From Gnetum montanum (lineage: Eukaryota > Streptophyta > Gnetopsida > Gnetales > Gnetaceae): a stretch of 60,000 nt of DNA. Where the stretch lies: positions 438,383 to 498,382 of the forward strand of contig MNCI01000952.1 in assembly GCA_015680685.1 (NCBI GenBank), in the 5' to 3' direction. The notes under the pieces were generated by a model that was not told the origin of the DNA, made no database searches, and saw only the letters and a program-made list of their open reading frames with translations. The position numbers and the translations under genes are program-made. This document shows positions 21,989 through 33,088 of this stretch, one piece after another; position 1 is the first letter of the stretch, and every line of letters begins with the position of its first letter.

Positions 21989-23617
21989 ATGTCTTCTTCT
22001 TCGAACAAAAGCAATTCACCACCTAGGGATCATACTAGAAACAGTTGGCAATCTAAAACACATAACCAAAATCAGCCAGTTCCTCAACAATATAGGGTGG
22101 TATATACTCATCCCGATGAGTATATACCTAATTTTACTTTTATCCTCCATCAGGATGAACAGATGCGCTGGAGACACTTGCAAGGTAACATAGTGTTACC
22201 TCTAGATCGTGCAGTCCTCAACATGCTCCTCCATGCTTTGGCGCAAATAGGCATGACACAGCTCTATGCTGAATATGTTATAGGTGATTTTGACACAAGG
22301 GATTACCATCCCACATCTGCACAACGTATAAGGGACTCAAGGTAGGAAAGCCACCATACACTATTGAAGGGCAAAGGAGTCCCGCACGTCCTAAGTGAAA
22401 TTGGAGATGGTGAACCACTTATAATGTTTTCTCCATCAAATGATGTTCCCCCTCCTAACAATAGTGAGGAGGTGGGGTATCAAAACCTGTGCTCCACGAT
22501 ACACACCCCTGGTTCTAATCCCCATGAATGTCAACTGTTCACTGAGGGAACAAAAACACATGACAAGGATGGGCACTCAGATCGTCATCACGATCGGGGC
22601 CATAGCCATTGAAGAGAAGGTAAGAAACATCGTCATGGCTATGGTTCTCCTTCTTCTTCCCCTTCATCACATCATTGACCCTCTCCTTCCACAGCAAGGC
22701 GCAGTTACCAAGAGCATAACGGTGAGGAAAGAGTTAGGCAAAATGAGAGACCTCGACGAGAGAGTCGAGAGCGAGGACAGGGGCATGAACAAAGGGGAAG
22801 TAGGGAACAACATAGACATCATAGACGTCATGAAAGAAATGATCATGACAAACCCCTACTTGTAACCCGTAGTATGCTAAATATAACGAAGGTAGTGAGA
22901 ATACCAACAAGGCATCAAAAAGATAGTAAGATCAAAAGACTTGAACTTGTCCTGAAAATTATAGAGGAGTCTAAGGAGGAACGAAGTAGTGACAAGGACA
23001 AGAAAAAGCGGAGAGATTCATGCCCTGCACGTGACAAGGGTAAGGGGAAAATAACTATCTCCGATGAGGTTGTGGATTCGGACATAGACAATGATGGTGG
23101 ATGTGAGATCTGCCAATATGACCATCCTAAGGGATGTTGTCCAATCATCTCACATCTACAAGAGTCTAGGGTGTATGCACTTAACCTGAGACTCAACAGA
23201 TGGTAGACACCCCGAAGGTTACCTTATCCCCAAGGTAACCTAAGACAGTTCCACCAACCATTAATGTACTATTCAAGTGGAACTCCACCACAACCCATTG
23301 GACAGCATTAGCAGTGGCAATACCCACAATCATGGGGGATGCCACCGCGGAAACAAAAATACCCTTACCGGCAACCCGATCCTTATGGCTACGACGTGCA
23401 ATAGCTGGTTTCTCCAAGTGACTCCATGGGTCACACAACTCCCCAACGTCACTACCAAGTTTGGGAGTACTTTAGAAGGACTCCTTCTCCTTTGAGAAAC
23501 ACTTCGCATCCATACCATCCTCCAAATCCATCTGCCTCTCTTCTGCCAGTAGTTCCAATACCTCCTGCTCCAACAATGTAAGGGGAACTCCCCACTCAAC
23601 CGCAGCAACATAATGCT
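21989..23617 (+). pseudogene. Gag of element C, lacking the capsid core
   Basis: It begins 'MSSSSNKSNSPPRDHTRNSW' and contains 'VVYTHPDEYIPNFTFILHQD' (21989-22345), the N-terminal block also found in the older remnant E. After an Arg/His-rich stretch it reads 'ITKVVRIPTRHQKDSKIKRL' and then jumps directly to 'KIIEESKEERSSDK'. In D about 700 bp of capsid-type sequence lie between these two blocks. A CCHC knuckle 'CEICQYDHPKGCC' follows near 23098-23140, then a Pro/Gln-rich tail. Frameshifts separate the parts. Confidence 0.78.
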
Positions 23618-24560
23618 ATGAGAGCTGTAAACATTCAACCCACTGCTGGTTCTGACAACTGTAAAAAGAGAAGACCTTTCTTCAGAACCAAAAGCCCAAA
23701 CAAGCTCTCACAACCACAAGCAATTGAGTCTAGGTATGCTCCTCCAACACATAAGGCTTCGAAGCACCCTTCAATCCAACAACAGAGCTTAACACATACG
23801 ATTATGTTAACATATACTGTAACCAATTGGATCAAGGTAGGCCACCTTCCCAAGAAACTATCTGACCCTGGAAGTCCCTTAATCTACCTCCAAGTCACCG
23901 GGAATGAACCTCATAAGGCTCTTCTTGACTCAGGTTCCAAAGTCAACTTAATATCACGAGAAATGTATCAAGCCTAGAACCTACCCCGACTCAAGAAGAG
24001 CAACATTCAATTGGAGCTGGCTAATCAGTCCATCACCATTCCCTTAGGATTAGTAGAGGACATCGTTACCACTGTGTGTGGTTGGTCATACCCAGTTGAT
24101 TTCCTGGTGATAGAGGTCAACAGCAATGAAGGGGACTTCCCAATTATAATGGGAAGGGCATGGCTGAGTACAATAGACGCATGCCTAGGGATTCACGATC
24201 TTTTCTTGGAGATATCTACGGTAAATATTTATGGAAAGATCGAGAAGAAGAAAGTTCCATGCATCACATACAGTGACTCAAAGGGTGATGACATGGAGGA
24301 ATGCTCATTTCCTGCGTGTAACTGGTGTACACCAGAGGATAACATTCAAAGGTGCCTATATGTAGCAACCACTCAACAAGAGAACACCCAGTGGTTGACT
24401 GCTAATCAAGAGAGCAACCCAATATGCATGGAATGAACTGGGGAAACAACTCATACCCACCACAAAGGCATAGATACATTGGAATATGAGCATCACCAAC
24501 TTCCACCCCTTAATCTAGGAACACCAATGAGGAGAAGTTGGGCACTTTTAAGAAATTCAA
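23618..24560 (+). pseudogene. Aspartic protease region of element C
   Basis: The frame 23618-23977 runs from the basic 'RPFFRTKSPNK' into 'GSPLIYLQVTGNEPHKALLD' and an intact active-site triad D-S-G followed by 'SKVNLIS'. A TAG then interrupts it. The second half (24011-24436) has 'VCGWSYPVDFLVIEV', 'PIIMGRAWLSTIDA' and a linker with 'QENTQWLTANQE'. Nothing of RT follows; the sequence passes into 3' non-coding DNA after about 24560. In the family this enzyme cuts Gag-Pol. Confidence 0.8.
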
Positions 24561-24736
24561 ATAGGAGTTCATTATTTTGGATCTCTCCCTTTCCATTCAG
24601 TCATGGGGGAGATGGCCACTTATGCTAATCATTTGAGGTCCTAAGTTCTTTTTAATTTTTGTTTTACGCATTTTTGTTTTACAAATTTCTTTAACTTTTC
24701 TTATTTTTGTCTTACAACATTGTTATACTTTTTCAT

Positions 24737-24760
24737 TGTGTGTGTGTGTGTGTGTGTGTG
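24737..24760. repeat. Microsatellite (TG)12
   Basis: An uninterrupted TG run in the 3' part of element C. Confidence 0.95.
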
Positions 24761-25493
24761 ATCCATCTTGTAAGTTTGTCATTTAATAAGTGTTCTTAAT
24801 GATGGTATGAACTGTGTTTCTATTGATTGCTAATGTTTGGTTTTTACCTTTAAGCTATGATGTTGATGCTAAGGTATGGTTCTTTTGATATGACAGGTAA
24901 TGAGTTCACTTCATTCATACATCCACAAATTTCTATGGTCTCTCTCGGCTTGGAAATGTACAGTTCCTTTCTAAATGAGAACTATTAACAAATCGATGAC
25001 TGGGCATTTCTCAAACTAAGGAAGGACTCAAGGATTGAAAAGGGTGTGACTTCAAGGGAACTTGATGCATTTGTGTTGGCCATTCTCTTGGGTGCTTGGA
25101 TGTTTTCTTCTTGAGTTTTTATACTATTTCGACGTTACCCAATTATCGGGAAGCTGAGCTAATAAAAATAACAAAGTATTTTCATGGTGTGGTTCTCACG
25201 CATAAATACAACAAAAAAAATAGTGAGAATTCAAAGCACACCCCTTAGACGAAATCACCAATTGGGATACAAGCACTGATTATGGAACTAAAATAAAATG
25301 TTCCCTCTAACTAAGGCCCTTCTCGCTTCCCATTCTCTCCTCCTTGTTTCGTCAGAATGGTGGTGGCTCTTGGGTGAAGGCATTCTTGTTACTTCAAGTG
25401 GATGGATTGGCCGAATGCATTAATGTGAAGTCATTGGATGTGGTTTGTTTGAGGCCGGACTTGGAATGGGATCTACTAAGTCACATTAATCAT

Positions 25494-25597
25494 NNNNNNN
25501 NNNNNNNNNNNNNNNNNNNNNNNNNNNNNNNNNNNNNNNNNNNNNNNNNNNNNNNNNNNNNNNNNNNNNNNNNNNNNNNNNNNNNNNNNNNNNNNNN
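25494..25597. other. Assembly gap (104 N)
   Basis: Undetermined bases in the 3' non-coding region of element C. Confidence 0.99.
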
Positions 25598-26413
25598 GTT
25601 TCAAATGACATTCCCAGAGCCTATGGACTCTTTGAATGTGGGTTTGTCAGGGCATTAAGGGCATGAGCCTGCTTTGGGGAGGACCCACTGACATTCCTAT
25701 TTGGTGCACCAGTCAAATTCCTTCCCTTAACATTTTTGCACTCATCTCTATTTTGTTCATTTCCATCTTGACATCCACTTCACCGACGTTACAGTTATCT
25801 CTTTTTCTCCATCTTTCTCCTTTTCTTTCTCCATTCTATTGCTACCAGAGATTCGCTCTTAGTCATGGGGATCCAGACCCAAATTTTTTTGATTTTCTCC
25901 TAACCCCTACACCTTCGGTAGTCACCATGAATATATCTCTAGACCCGTATAAGCCATACCACAACTCAGCCAATAGACCTTTCACTGAAGCAAGGTATCA
26001 ATTACATTATGATTCATTTACCCTTGCTAATATAAGACTGTGTTGTGTGTGTAGATGGTAATCATGCAACAATGGATTGGATCTAGAAGGAACACTTGGA
26101 ATGGAGCGGTGCTGAAGCAGCTATGCAAGGAGCAAGATCAATGGCGCGCTTATGGATGGACAACGAAAGGTGCAATCTAGGCATTGGCAGCAGCAAACTT
26201 CTTTCTCTCTCTCTTTCTCAGCTGCCAAATGAGGCCTGATGTCAAATGTATAAAGTGTTCACTCTTGTTATCATGAATACTAGTTTTGTCTTATCTTGTA
26301 ATGATGATCTGTTCACATATCATCCCATTAGTTCCATTTAAGTCAATAATCCCATACCGTCCCAATATTTTGTAAGGAACTCGAGGACGAGTTTTTATTC
26401 AGTCATGGGGGTA

Positions 26414-27256
26414 TGATGAGACGTGATATCGCATGGGCCACGATATTACATCCCCCACAATATCACGTACATAATATCGCGTCTTCCCCTGCGATATCAT
26501 GTACGTGATATCGCAATGCGCCATCAAATCTATAAATAAGAGGTGGCTCTCCCTTGTTTCAGAATCTAGGCCTAGACTGTAGCAAAACTTTGGCAGTTTG
26601 ATCCCTCTAGAGATAGAATATTTTCCATGTGCCCGCAGTAAGAGCTCCAAAGTGAACGGATCTTTATTTGAGCAAATATTGTACCTAAACACATGTTTGT
26701 GTATGGTAATAAAGACAAACTTCTTGGATAAACCTTGCAGTGCATGGAATAGGCTAATTAGGACTTTACTTATTGTTATTTATTGTTTACCATTTAATTG
26801 CTTTATTAGTCATTAAATCTTTCTCAACCCTTGTCTCCTAGTTAAGTGCCTCAATACGACCACTTCGAGCATGTGCGTTACACTTGGTGATCCCAGCAAC
26901 GACTAGTGTTTGGTAACCAAGGTTGCATCGGTTCATGGTGTGAACAGTAAGTGGGAATGGATGCTGACACTAGGTTAGTTCAAACTTAGTTAGTTAGTTA
27001 AAGTTAGTAATTAGCTTCTTCACCCTTCACCTTGTCAGCGTAGGAGATAAAACCGAAAAGACATAAAAATCATATACCTCAGACTTACTTAACCATACAA
27101 TCGTGACAACTACAAGTAAGTTTGGGAAGACAACGAATAATTAACCTTAAGTGTTCCATAAGGCATTGAGGCACTTAGTCTACAGAGTTCGATCGGATCA
27201 CGCATGCTATGCTCATATTCGTATGATTGAGTGTAGGGGTACCTCGCCACTCATCA
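26414..27256 (+). repeat. 3' LTR of element C (843 bp)
   Basis: It starts TGATGAGACGTGATATCGC and ends ACCTCGCCACTCATCA. U3 has about six GATATC-like units (26424-26515), twice as many as the 5' LTR; this accounts for most of the 51-bp length difference. TATAAATA is at 26531-26538. Confidence 0.92.
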
Positions 27257-27821
27257 CTATTGGACAATTTTGAATACAACATAATGGATCATTGATTTAA
27301 TTTGTAAATATGCTACCATTTGTATGAGCTCATGATTCTTAAAAATGAATTTCCTTATGGATTCTAACTAGTACATATCTCCTTTATAGATTGTTATTTC
27401 TACATCCTTAATCAACAACTTGTAGGTAACTTTTTTTTTTGAAAAATTCCTATTAACCTTTCATTCATGATCATATGGATTCTAATTGATGAAAAATAAT
27501 TTTGAGTTGCTTACATTTTACAAATATCAAATCATAGCATCTCTAGACAAGCATGAACAACATGTGTTAGTCTTATAGCATTTAGCAGTTCTTTGTTGTC
27601 TTCTTAAGCACCTTCATCAAGCTTCTCCAAACTAGTATAATCGTCTTCATAAATATTATCAAGATAGAGAGGAGTATAGATGATAAAGAACTTATCTTTA
27701 GGTTTCATTTCTCCATTATGCTTGGCCTTAAGTTATAGAGTTGGACTCTCTATATTATCCTTTGATGTTATTGTATGATCTCCTTCTATCTTCTTAGGTC
27801 TCTTTCTGCTATGTTTGCTAC
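27257..27821 (-). other. Degraded sequence between elements C and E, faint minus-strand coding trace
   Basis: The minus strand gives a short helical, charged stretch (e.g. 'EDDYTSLEKLDEGA' and 'EDNKELLNAIRLTHVVHACL') broken by stops. It may belong with the coiled-coil trace left of element C (20340-21054), which would make C an insertion into one old ORF, but I could not show continuity. Confidence 0.25.
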
Positions 27822-28701
27822 TGATGAAACATCAATAAGACAAGTTTCATCAACTTATCATTGTCAACACATAGTAGGATGCATTAACGCAGATATGTCG
27901 ATGTTGATGTAGTCATTGCCTATATAAATGCATGTATCCCTTGCATTTATGACATCTTTCAATTGTAGCCTTAGTTGAACTCTTGTAGTTTTCTTTCCCT
28001 AGAGTTAGAATATTTTCTAGAATATTGTCTTTCTAAGTACCTACAATGTGGATCTAAGAGATTGTATGAAGTTTTATTCAAGTGCGTATGTACCTAAATG
28101 CATTGGCATGAGCAACAATAAAATCGAGATTTCCTACATCCATTGCAACACTTAGACTAGCTCAACTTTACTTTCCAACACTTTACTTTCTATGCATTTT
28201 ACATTAATGTTTTTAATTAGTTAATATAATTAATTGTAAACATGTGAGTACAACCACTTCGAGCATAAAGTATTAATGCTTAGTAATCCTAATAGTGGAT
28301 ATTTGGTACACCAAGCAATAGCCACTTGGTAACCCAGTAGTGTTAATACAAATTCGGGATGTGTACAACAAGTAGGAGCAGTTACTCTATGCTAGGATAA
28401 GTTAGTTAATAGAGTAGTTAATCAATTAGACATTTAATTACTAAAACTTTAGTTATCTAGCTGTTAGGAGAAAAATATAAAAATACTTATGCAAATATAT
28501 ATCATATACCTTAACCCATGCTTAACCATATGTACATATTAAATACTAATGTGAGTTAAGAAGAAAATGCCCTTGCAACCCCACTGTTCACTATTATGGA
28601 TATCGACCACTTGGGTAACTAGGTCTATGGAATTTGACCAGATCACTAGTGGATGCCTGTAACTCGTATGGTCAAGTGCAAGGGATACCCACCGCTCATC
28701 A
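27822..28701 (+). repeat. LTR of an older element E (about 880 bp)
   Basis: It starts TGATGAAACATCAATAAGAC and ends CCACCGCTCATCA, with a TATA box at about 27929 (CTATATAAATG). It aligns with the R/U5 of C and D (e.g. 'AGTACAACCACTTCGAGCA' near 28247). It is followed after one base by a decayed PBS. Its U3 contains GATGAAAC...GTTTCATC, an inverted repeat at 27823-27851, where A, C and D have GATATC units. Confidence 0.7.
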
Positions 28702-28702
28702 T

Positions 28703-28720
28703 TATAGTTGTTGTTAGGGA
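28703..28720 (+). other. Decayed primer-binding site of element E
   Basis: TATAGTTGTTGTTAGGGA aligns with the tRNA-Asp-type PBS. Six of its eight differences are C-to-T or G-to-A. It is one base after the LTR end, as in A, B and C. Confidence 0.5.
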
Positions 28721-28889
28721 CCCTAGTTTTGTTAAGTTGGCAAAATATTATTAACAAGTGGATTCATATACAAGCATTGTGAGGAGAACATAATGAACCA
28801 TATCTCATACTAATAGTAATATTTTCCAAAGGTACATTACATATATTTTGAAATGACTTATGCTTACAAAAAAGAATCTCCACCACATG

Positions 28890-29830
28890 GGGACAAAAAC
28901 AATAGACAATAAGAGAGGACACAAAGGACTACTAGTGAGAAGCCACAATAAATAAAGGTCAGATATACCCATCTAGATCCCTATTATCCAAACTTCACCT
29001 TCATCCTCCATTAGGATGAGCAATTTCATTGCATGGAAATGAATGGTAACATCTTGTTACCTCCGAATTGATCTGATCCTGCTATGCTCATGGCCCAACT
29101 TTGAAGGCTTGGCCTTGAGTATGAACCAACAAATAGCACCTCTAGGGATTATTAACCTACAGAAATACAAATCCATAGGGACAAACTCATGGAGGCTCAC
29201 TATGATGAATCCAAGGGCAAGCATCTCCCACCACCCTTGTTCTTACAACAACATAGAGAGGGCGAGGATTTATTTTTTGGGCACTCTCAATATACTAATT
29301 ATCCTCTTTTCTTTGAGGAGGATACCCTTCACCAATGGTTATAGTTCACCTTAGAGAAACTTGGAGATGGGTAGGTAGGATCCAAAAATCAAAGAACCCT
29401 AAAGGATAAATCTCCTAATCATTCATCTAAAGATAAGAAGAACATAAAGAGAATGATCCAAATTAAGAAAAGAACCAAAACAAGGACAAGGATTAGGAAA
29501 AGAACCAAAATAAGGACAAGGATTAGGAAAAGAACCAGAATAAGGACAAGGCTATGGCATAGGATCAGCATCGGCATGTTCTCCTCATTTGACATGGGCA
29601 TGAATGTGACAGTGAGTGATGCCACTCTGCACAACACCACCAACGACATCTGCATCAGACTTGGCAAGCAAGAATGGTGCTACAAGCCACATCATGTTTG
29701 AGAAAATGTGCATAGAAATGGTGAGGGAAGAGCATACAATCTTTCCTAGTATGCAATTAATTCACTTCCTGTTGCCATCTCATTTTTGTTACCTCAACCT
29801 TTTCGGCTGATTTAATGTTGTCGCCTTACT
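28890..29830 (+). pseudogene. Gag N-terminal remnant of element E
   Basis: Nucleotide similarity to C 22080-22300 is visible by eye (ACTTTCATCCTCCAT-type block near 28990; GGTAACAT...GTTACCTC near 29045). Then there is an Arg/Lys-rich region with a 30-bp tandem repeat. No capsid, protease or pol parts follow; copia sequence begins by about 29890. Confidence 0.5.
29467..29556 (+). repeat. Tandem repeat, 30 bp x 3
   Basis: Three units beginning GAAAAGAACCA(A/G)AA with a few substitutions. Read forward they would encode a repeated Arg/Lys/Thr-rich decapeptide ('RKRTKIRTRI'). Confidence 0.85.
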
Positions 29831-29889
29831 CTAGTAGATCTTCTTAATGTTGTCTCATCATTCTCTTGAGGATTATGATGTTCAACAGG

Positions 29890-31361
29890 TTGTTCAACAA
29901 GTTATGGTATCTATTATTCAACTAGATCTACTATTTTTTTGATCAATAGTTTATGGAACTTCAATGACTAGTTGTTGTTCATTACACATTTGTGCTCTAG
30001 GCATATTAAGCACAATAATCAGTCTATCATTTGAAGTAGCAGGTTAAGCACCTGTATGATCTATCTTAGGAACAATGTTCCAAGATCCACTACTCTCACT
30101 AATCAAGTCATTCTCAAGAAATTTAGCATTGCTTGATTCCACAAACCTAGTAGTATGTGATGGGTAATAAAATTTGTATCCCTTAGACCATTCAACATAT
30201 CCAACAAAATACCCACTTATGGTCCTTGGGTCTAGCTTCTTTTCTTGTGGATTATAGACTCTTACTTTAGACGGGCATCCCTAAATGCATATGTTGCAAA
30301 CTTGGTTTTCAATATTTCCGTAATTCAAATGGTGTCTTTGAGATAGCCTTGGTTGGAACTCAATTTAATATATACACCACTATCTTGAGAGCTTCAGTCC
30401 ACAAGGACTTAGGAAGCTTGAAGCTACTAAGCATACTTTGCACCATGTCTAATAAGGTTCAGTTTGTTCTTTATGCCACACCATTCTGGTCTAGAGAGCC
30501 AAGCATAGTGTACTGGGCAACAATTCCTTGCTCTTGAAGAGACTTAGCAAATGAACCACGTGTTTGTCCATCATCAATATATCTACCATAATATTCACCA
30601 CCTCTATTAGATCTCACTAACTTTATTTGCTTATCGCATTATTTCTCTACTTTAGCCTTAAACACCTTAAAGGCATCTAAAGATTCACTCTTGTTATGAA
30701 GCAGGTAGAGATACATATATCGTGAGTAATCATCAATAAAGGTAATGAAATACTTTTGACCATATGCATCCATATATGGACTACAAATATTTGTATGTAT
30801 GATCTCTAATATGTCTAAAATTCTCTTAGCATCTTTCTTTAACATATTGGTCTGCTTTCCCTTTATGCAATCCACACAAGTGTCAAAGTCAGTAAAATCT
30901 AGAGTATTGAGTGCTCCATCATTTACTATGCTCTTTATTCTCTCAATAGAGATATGTCCTAATTTACAATGCCACAACATAGAGGATTCATCATTCATAA
31001 CACATCTCTTAATGCCAACATGAACATGCATAGAAGTATAAGAAGTTTACTTTTGTAAATTAATGTTGAAAAGGCCATTTGTCACTATACCACTTCCAAT
31101 AAGTTCAGATCTATAATATAGATTGAATATAGTATCTAAAAAATTAAATGAAAATCCCAATGATACAAGCCTTGAAATAGAAATTAAATTTCTTGGAAAA
31201 CTAAAAATATAAAATGTCTTTTCCAACTCTAAAACAAAACCACTACTTAAAACTAATTTGCATGTTCTGGTTGCCTCCACATGTGAGTGAATCTTGTTGC
31301 ATGAATAGATGCAAGACTCTCTTCCCACTAGCTTCCTTAGTATTGATGTTAACACTCCCAT
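29890..31361 (-). pseudogene. Ty1/copia polyprotein fragment: pre-integrase and integrase
   Basis: Minus strand: 'KLVGRESCIYSCNKIHSHVE' and 'SRNLISISRLVSLG'-like text (31047-31361). The GAG-pre-integrase block 'MLWHCKLGHISIERIKSIVN' with 'CVDCIKGKQTN' supplies the HHCC zinc site. The integrase core follows with 'YFITFIDDYSRYMYLYLL' (30639-31031) and, after a stop, 'KLVRSNRGGEYYG' and 'YTMLGSLDQNGVA' (about 30600-30480). The second core Asp (D-R-G-G) reads Asn. The remaining 'TLLDMVQSML' and 'LPKSLWTEALK' run on to about 29900 with many stops. No LTR of this element was found; it is a fragment. Confidence 0.85.
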
Positions 31362-33088
31362 GCTCTCATGGGGCCATGATTATCAACGTCTCTATTTCTC
31401 TCTCTTAATAACCATAGTAAAAATCATGCGAGTAGTGGGCATTTAATCTGCTGAGTGGTGGCCCTTAATGATAGTGGTTGCAGACATTAGTGGCAGATGT
31501 TTTGGAAGTTATGGACATAGTGGGCACTTAAATTAGAGAACGTGGGAATTATTACGCAAGAAGTGATGGTGGTTTCTGTAGCCTTTACATGAAATGTGGG
31601 CATCATTATGGATGGTCGCAGTGGCTATAAAACTAGGGGGGTCAAGAACAAAGGCTCAAACATAAAATCCTAAGGGGGGCTCTTTCTATTAGTCTTGAGG
31701 AGAGCTTCCTCTTCAAAGATAGCGGTTTCGTCCTTTCTTCTTTCTTTTTTACAAGCTTCCAACTAATCTTTGAGGTGGGTCCAAAGCAGGAGCCAATAAC
31801 TCAAAATCATATCCTTGCGAGTTTTCCCAGCAATAGCAGGAGGGTTCTCTCTCTCTTCTTTCTATCTACAACAATGCAAGTAGTGCAACCCATGCGCAAG
31901 ATGTAAGACATGTGATTTTCTTTGAGCCGGTAGCTTGTCTCAATGGTGCAGACGTGGGTGGACAATCTTCCTTTCTATGGCAATGCACAAAAGGTGGCAG
32001 ATGGCAGCAGGCTTTGAGGACTGCAATTACTGCCCTATGTGGGTTGTGGTGGGTAGTCTCTCTTTCTCTCTTTCTCTCTCTCTCTCCCTCTCTCACGGTG
32101 ATCGTGGTCTTCCTGCCCAGTAGCGGATACCATCAACAATCATAGACCAGCAGCATCAGCAGGACTAGGGAAAATTCATTTCTTTTAGTTACTTATTGTA
32201 TTGAAGATAATTATTTAATTTAAATTTCAGATTTCTTTCTAGTTTATTATTTGCAAAAGGCCACATAGCACTCTCCAACTGAGACTATTCTTAGGCTTCT
32301 GTACCCATATGGAAGGCACCCTAGGCAGTAGTCTCCTAAAACGAGTTTTATTTCCTAGTGTTGGTACAACCAAAATTTATGCATTGACCTTTTTGGTGCT
32401 AGAAGGAGGGCAATTTCTCTTACCTTTATTATTCCATTTTCTGAAATATTTATTTTCTATCCTTTTCCAGTCCTATTCTATTTCCCAAAATTTTCATTTT
32501 CCTTATTCCAAACTTGTTTATTTAAAATTTTTGTTTTTAGCCATTACCTTAAAGAATTTTCAAGCCCTTTATTTCCTATTCTCAAAGTTCATTTCTTGAA
32601 AATTTTTGGGTCTCATCACCCATTTTTCTTAAATTCTTTTTTTAAAAAAACCCTCATTTCTCAGTCCCATTTTTGAATTTGTATTTTGACGGTCCTTACC
32701 TTAGTCATGAGATAGGTTAGGTGATTTTATTTAATTATACAATTTTAAATTTATTTTTCTAAACTCTTGCATTTTATTTTTTCCCCTTTTAATTTTATAA
32801 GTATTGCAATTTTATATATTTATTTTTCTTTCAAATATATATATATATATCTTTTTTAAAAAAATATAGCATATTTTAGAGTTTTTTTACCAAAAGATTA
32901 TTATTTTAATATTTTCTTTTCTTTTTTATGCAATTTTATTGTTTCATTCTAATAGTTATATTTTATAGTTCTATTTTATAAGTGAACTCTCCTCTGCTTC
33001 TAACCAACCAGTCACTTGTCTCTTCGCATTAAGGAAATGACAAGCCTCATGTTTTCCAAGTTTTATTCTTGAGAGAACTCGGACTAGG
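31362..33088 (+). other. Upstream region of element F: probable LTR/leader, (CT)n tract
   Basis: A TATA-like GGCTATAAAACTAGG lies at about 31624-31638. A CT-rich tract is at 32057-32097, and the 3' part (32400-32960) is very T-rich. This could include F's 5' LTR, but I found no terminal TG..CA pair repeated downstream of F and no clear PBS. It has no supported gene; the short ORFs here look spurious. Confidence 0.4.

Larger units (their letters stand above)
24561..26413 (+). other. 3' non-coding region of element C
   Basis: Non-coding, ending in a G-rich polypurine-like ATGGGGGTA directly before the 3' LTR. The part from about 25000 onward is shared with element D (42104-43557), including the blocks CTTCAAGTGGATGGATTGGC and AGGACCCACTG. 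It contains the assembly gap at 25494-25597. Confidence 0.7.
21055..27256 (+). mobile_element. LTR retrotransposon C, both LTRs, internally deleted
   Basis: 5' LTR 21055-21846, PBS 21848-21865, gag/protease remnants 21989-24560, long 3' non-coding region, 3' LTR 26414-27256. Compared with element D of the same family, the gag core is missing (junction near 22945) and everything from RT to integrase is missing (junction near 24560-24600). The flanks are TTGTT (left) and CTATT (right), too different to call a target duplication with certainty. With protease but no RT it could only move with help from a relative. Confidence 0.9.

Noticed and set aside
25344-26061. ORFs in the 3' region of element C
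   Set aside because: The equivalent region of D does not keep the frames, and one crosses an N run. I treat it as non-coding.
29453-29701. Arg/Thr-repeat ORF as a host basic protein
   Set aside because: It is a frame through a 30-bp tandem repeat inside a decayed gag region.
31866-32145. ORFs over the CT-rich tract
   Set aside because: Low-complexity Ser/Leu or Arg/Glu repeats from simple sequence.
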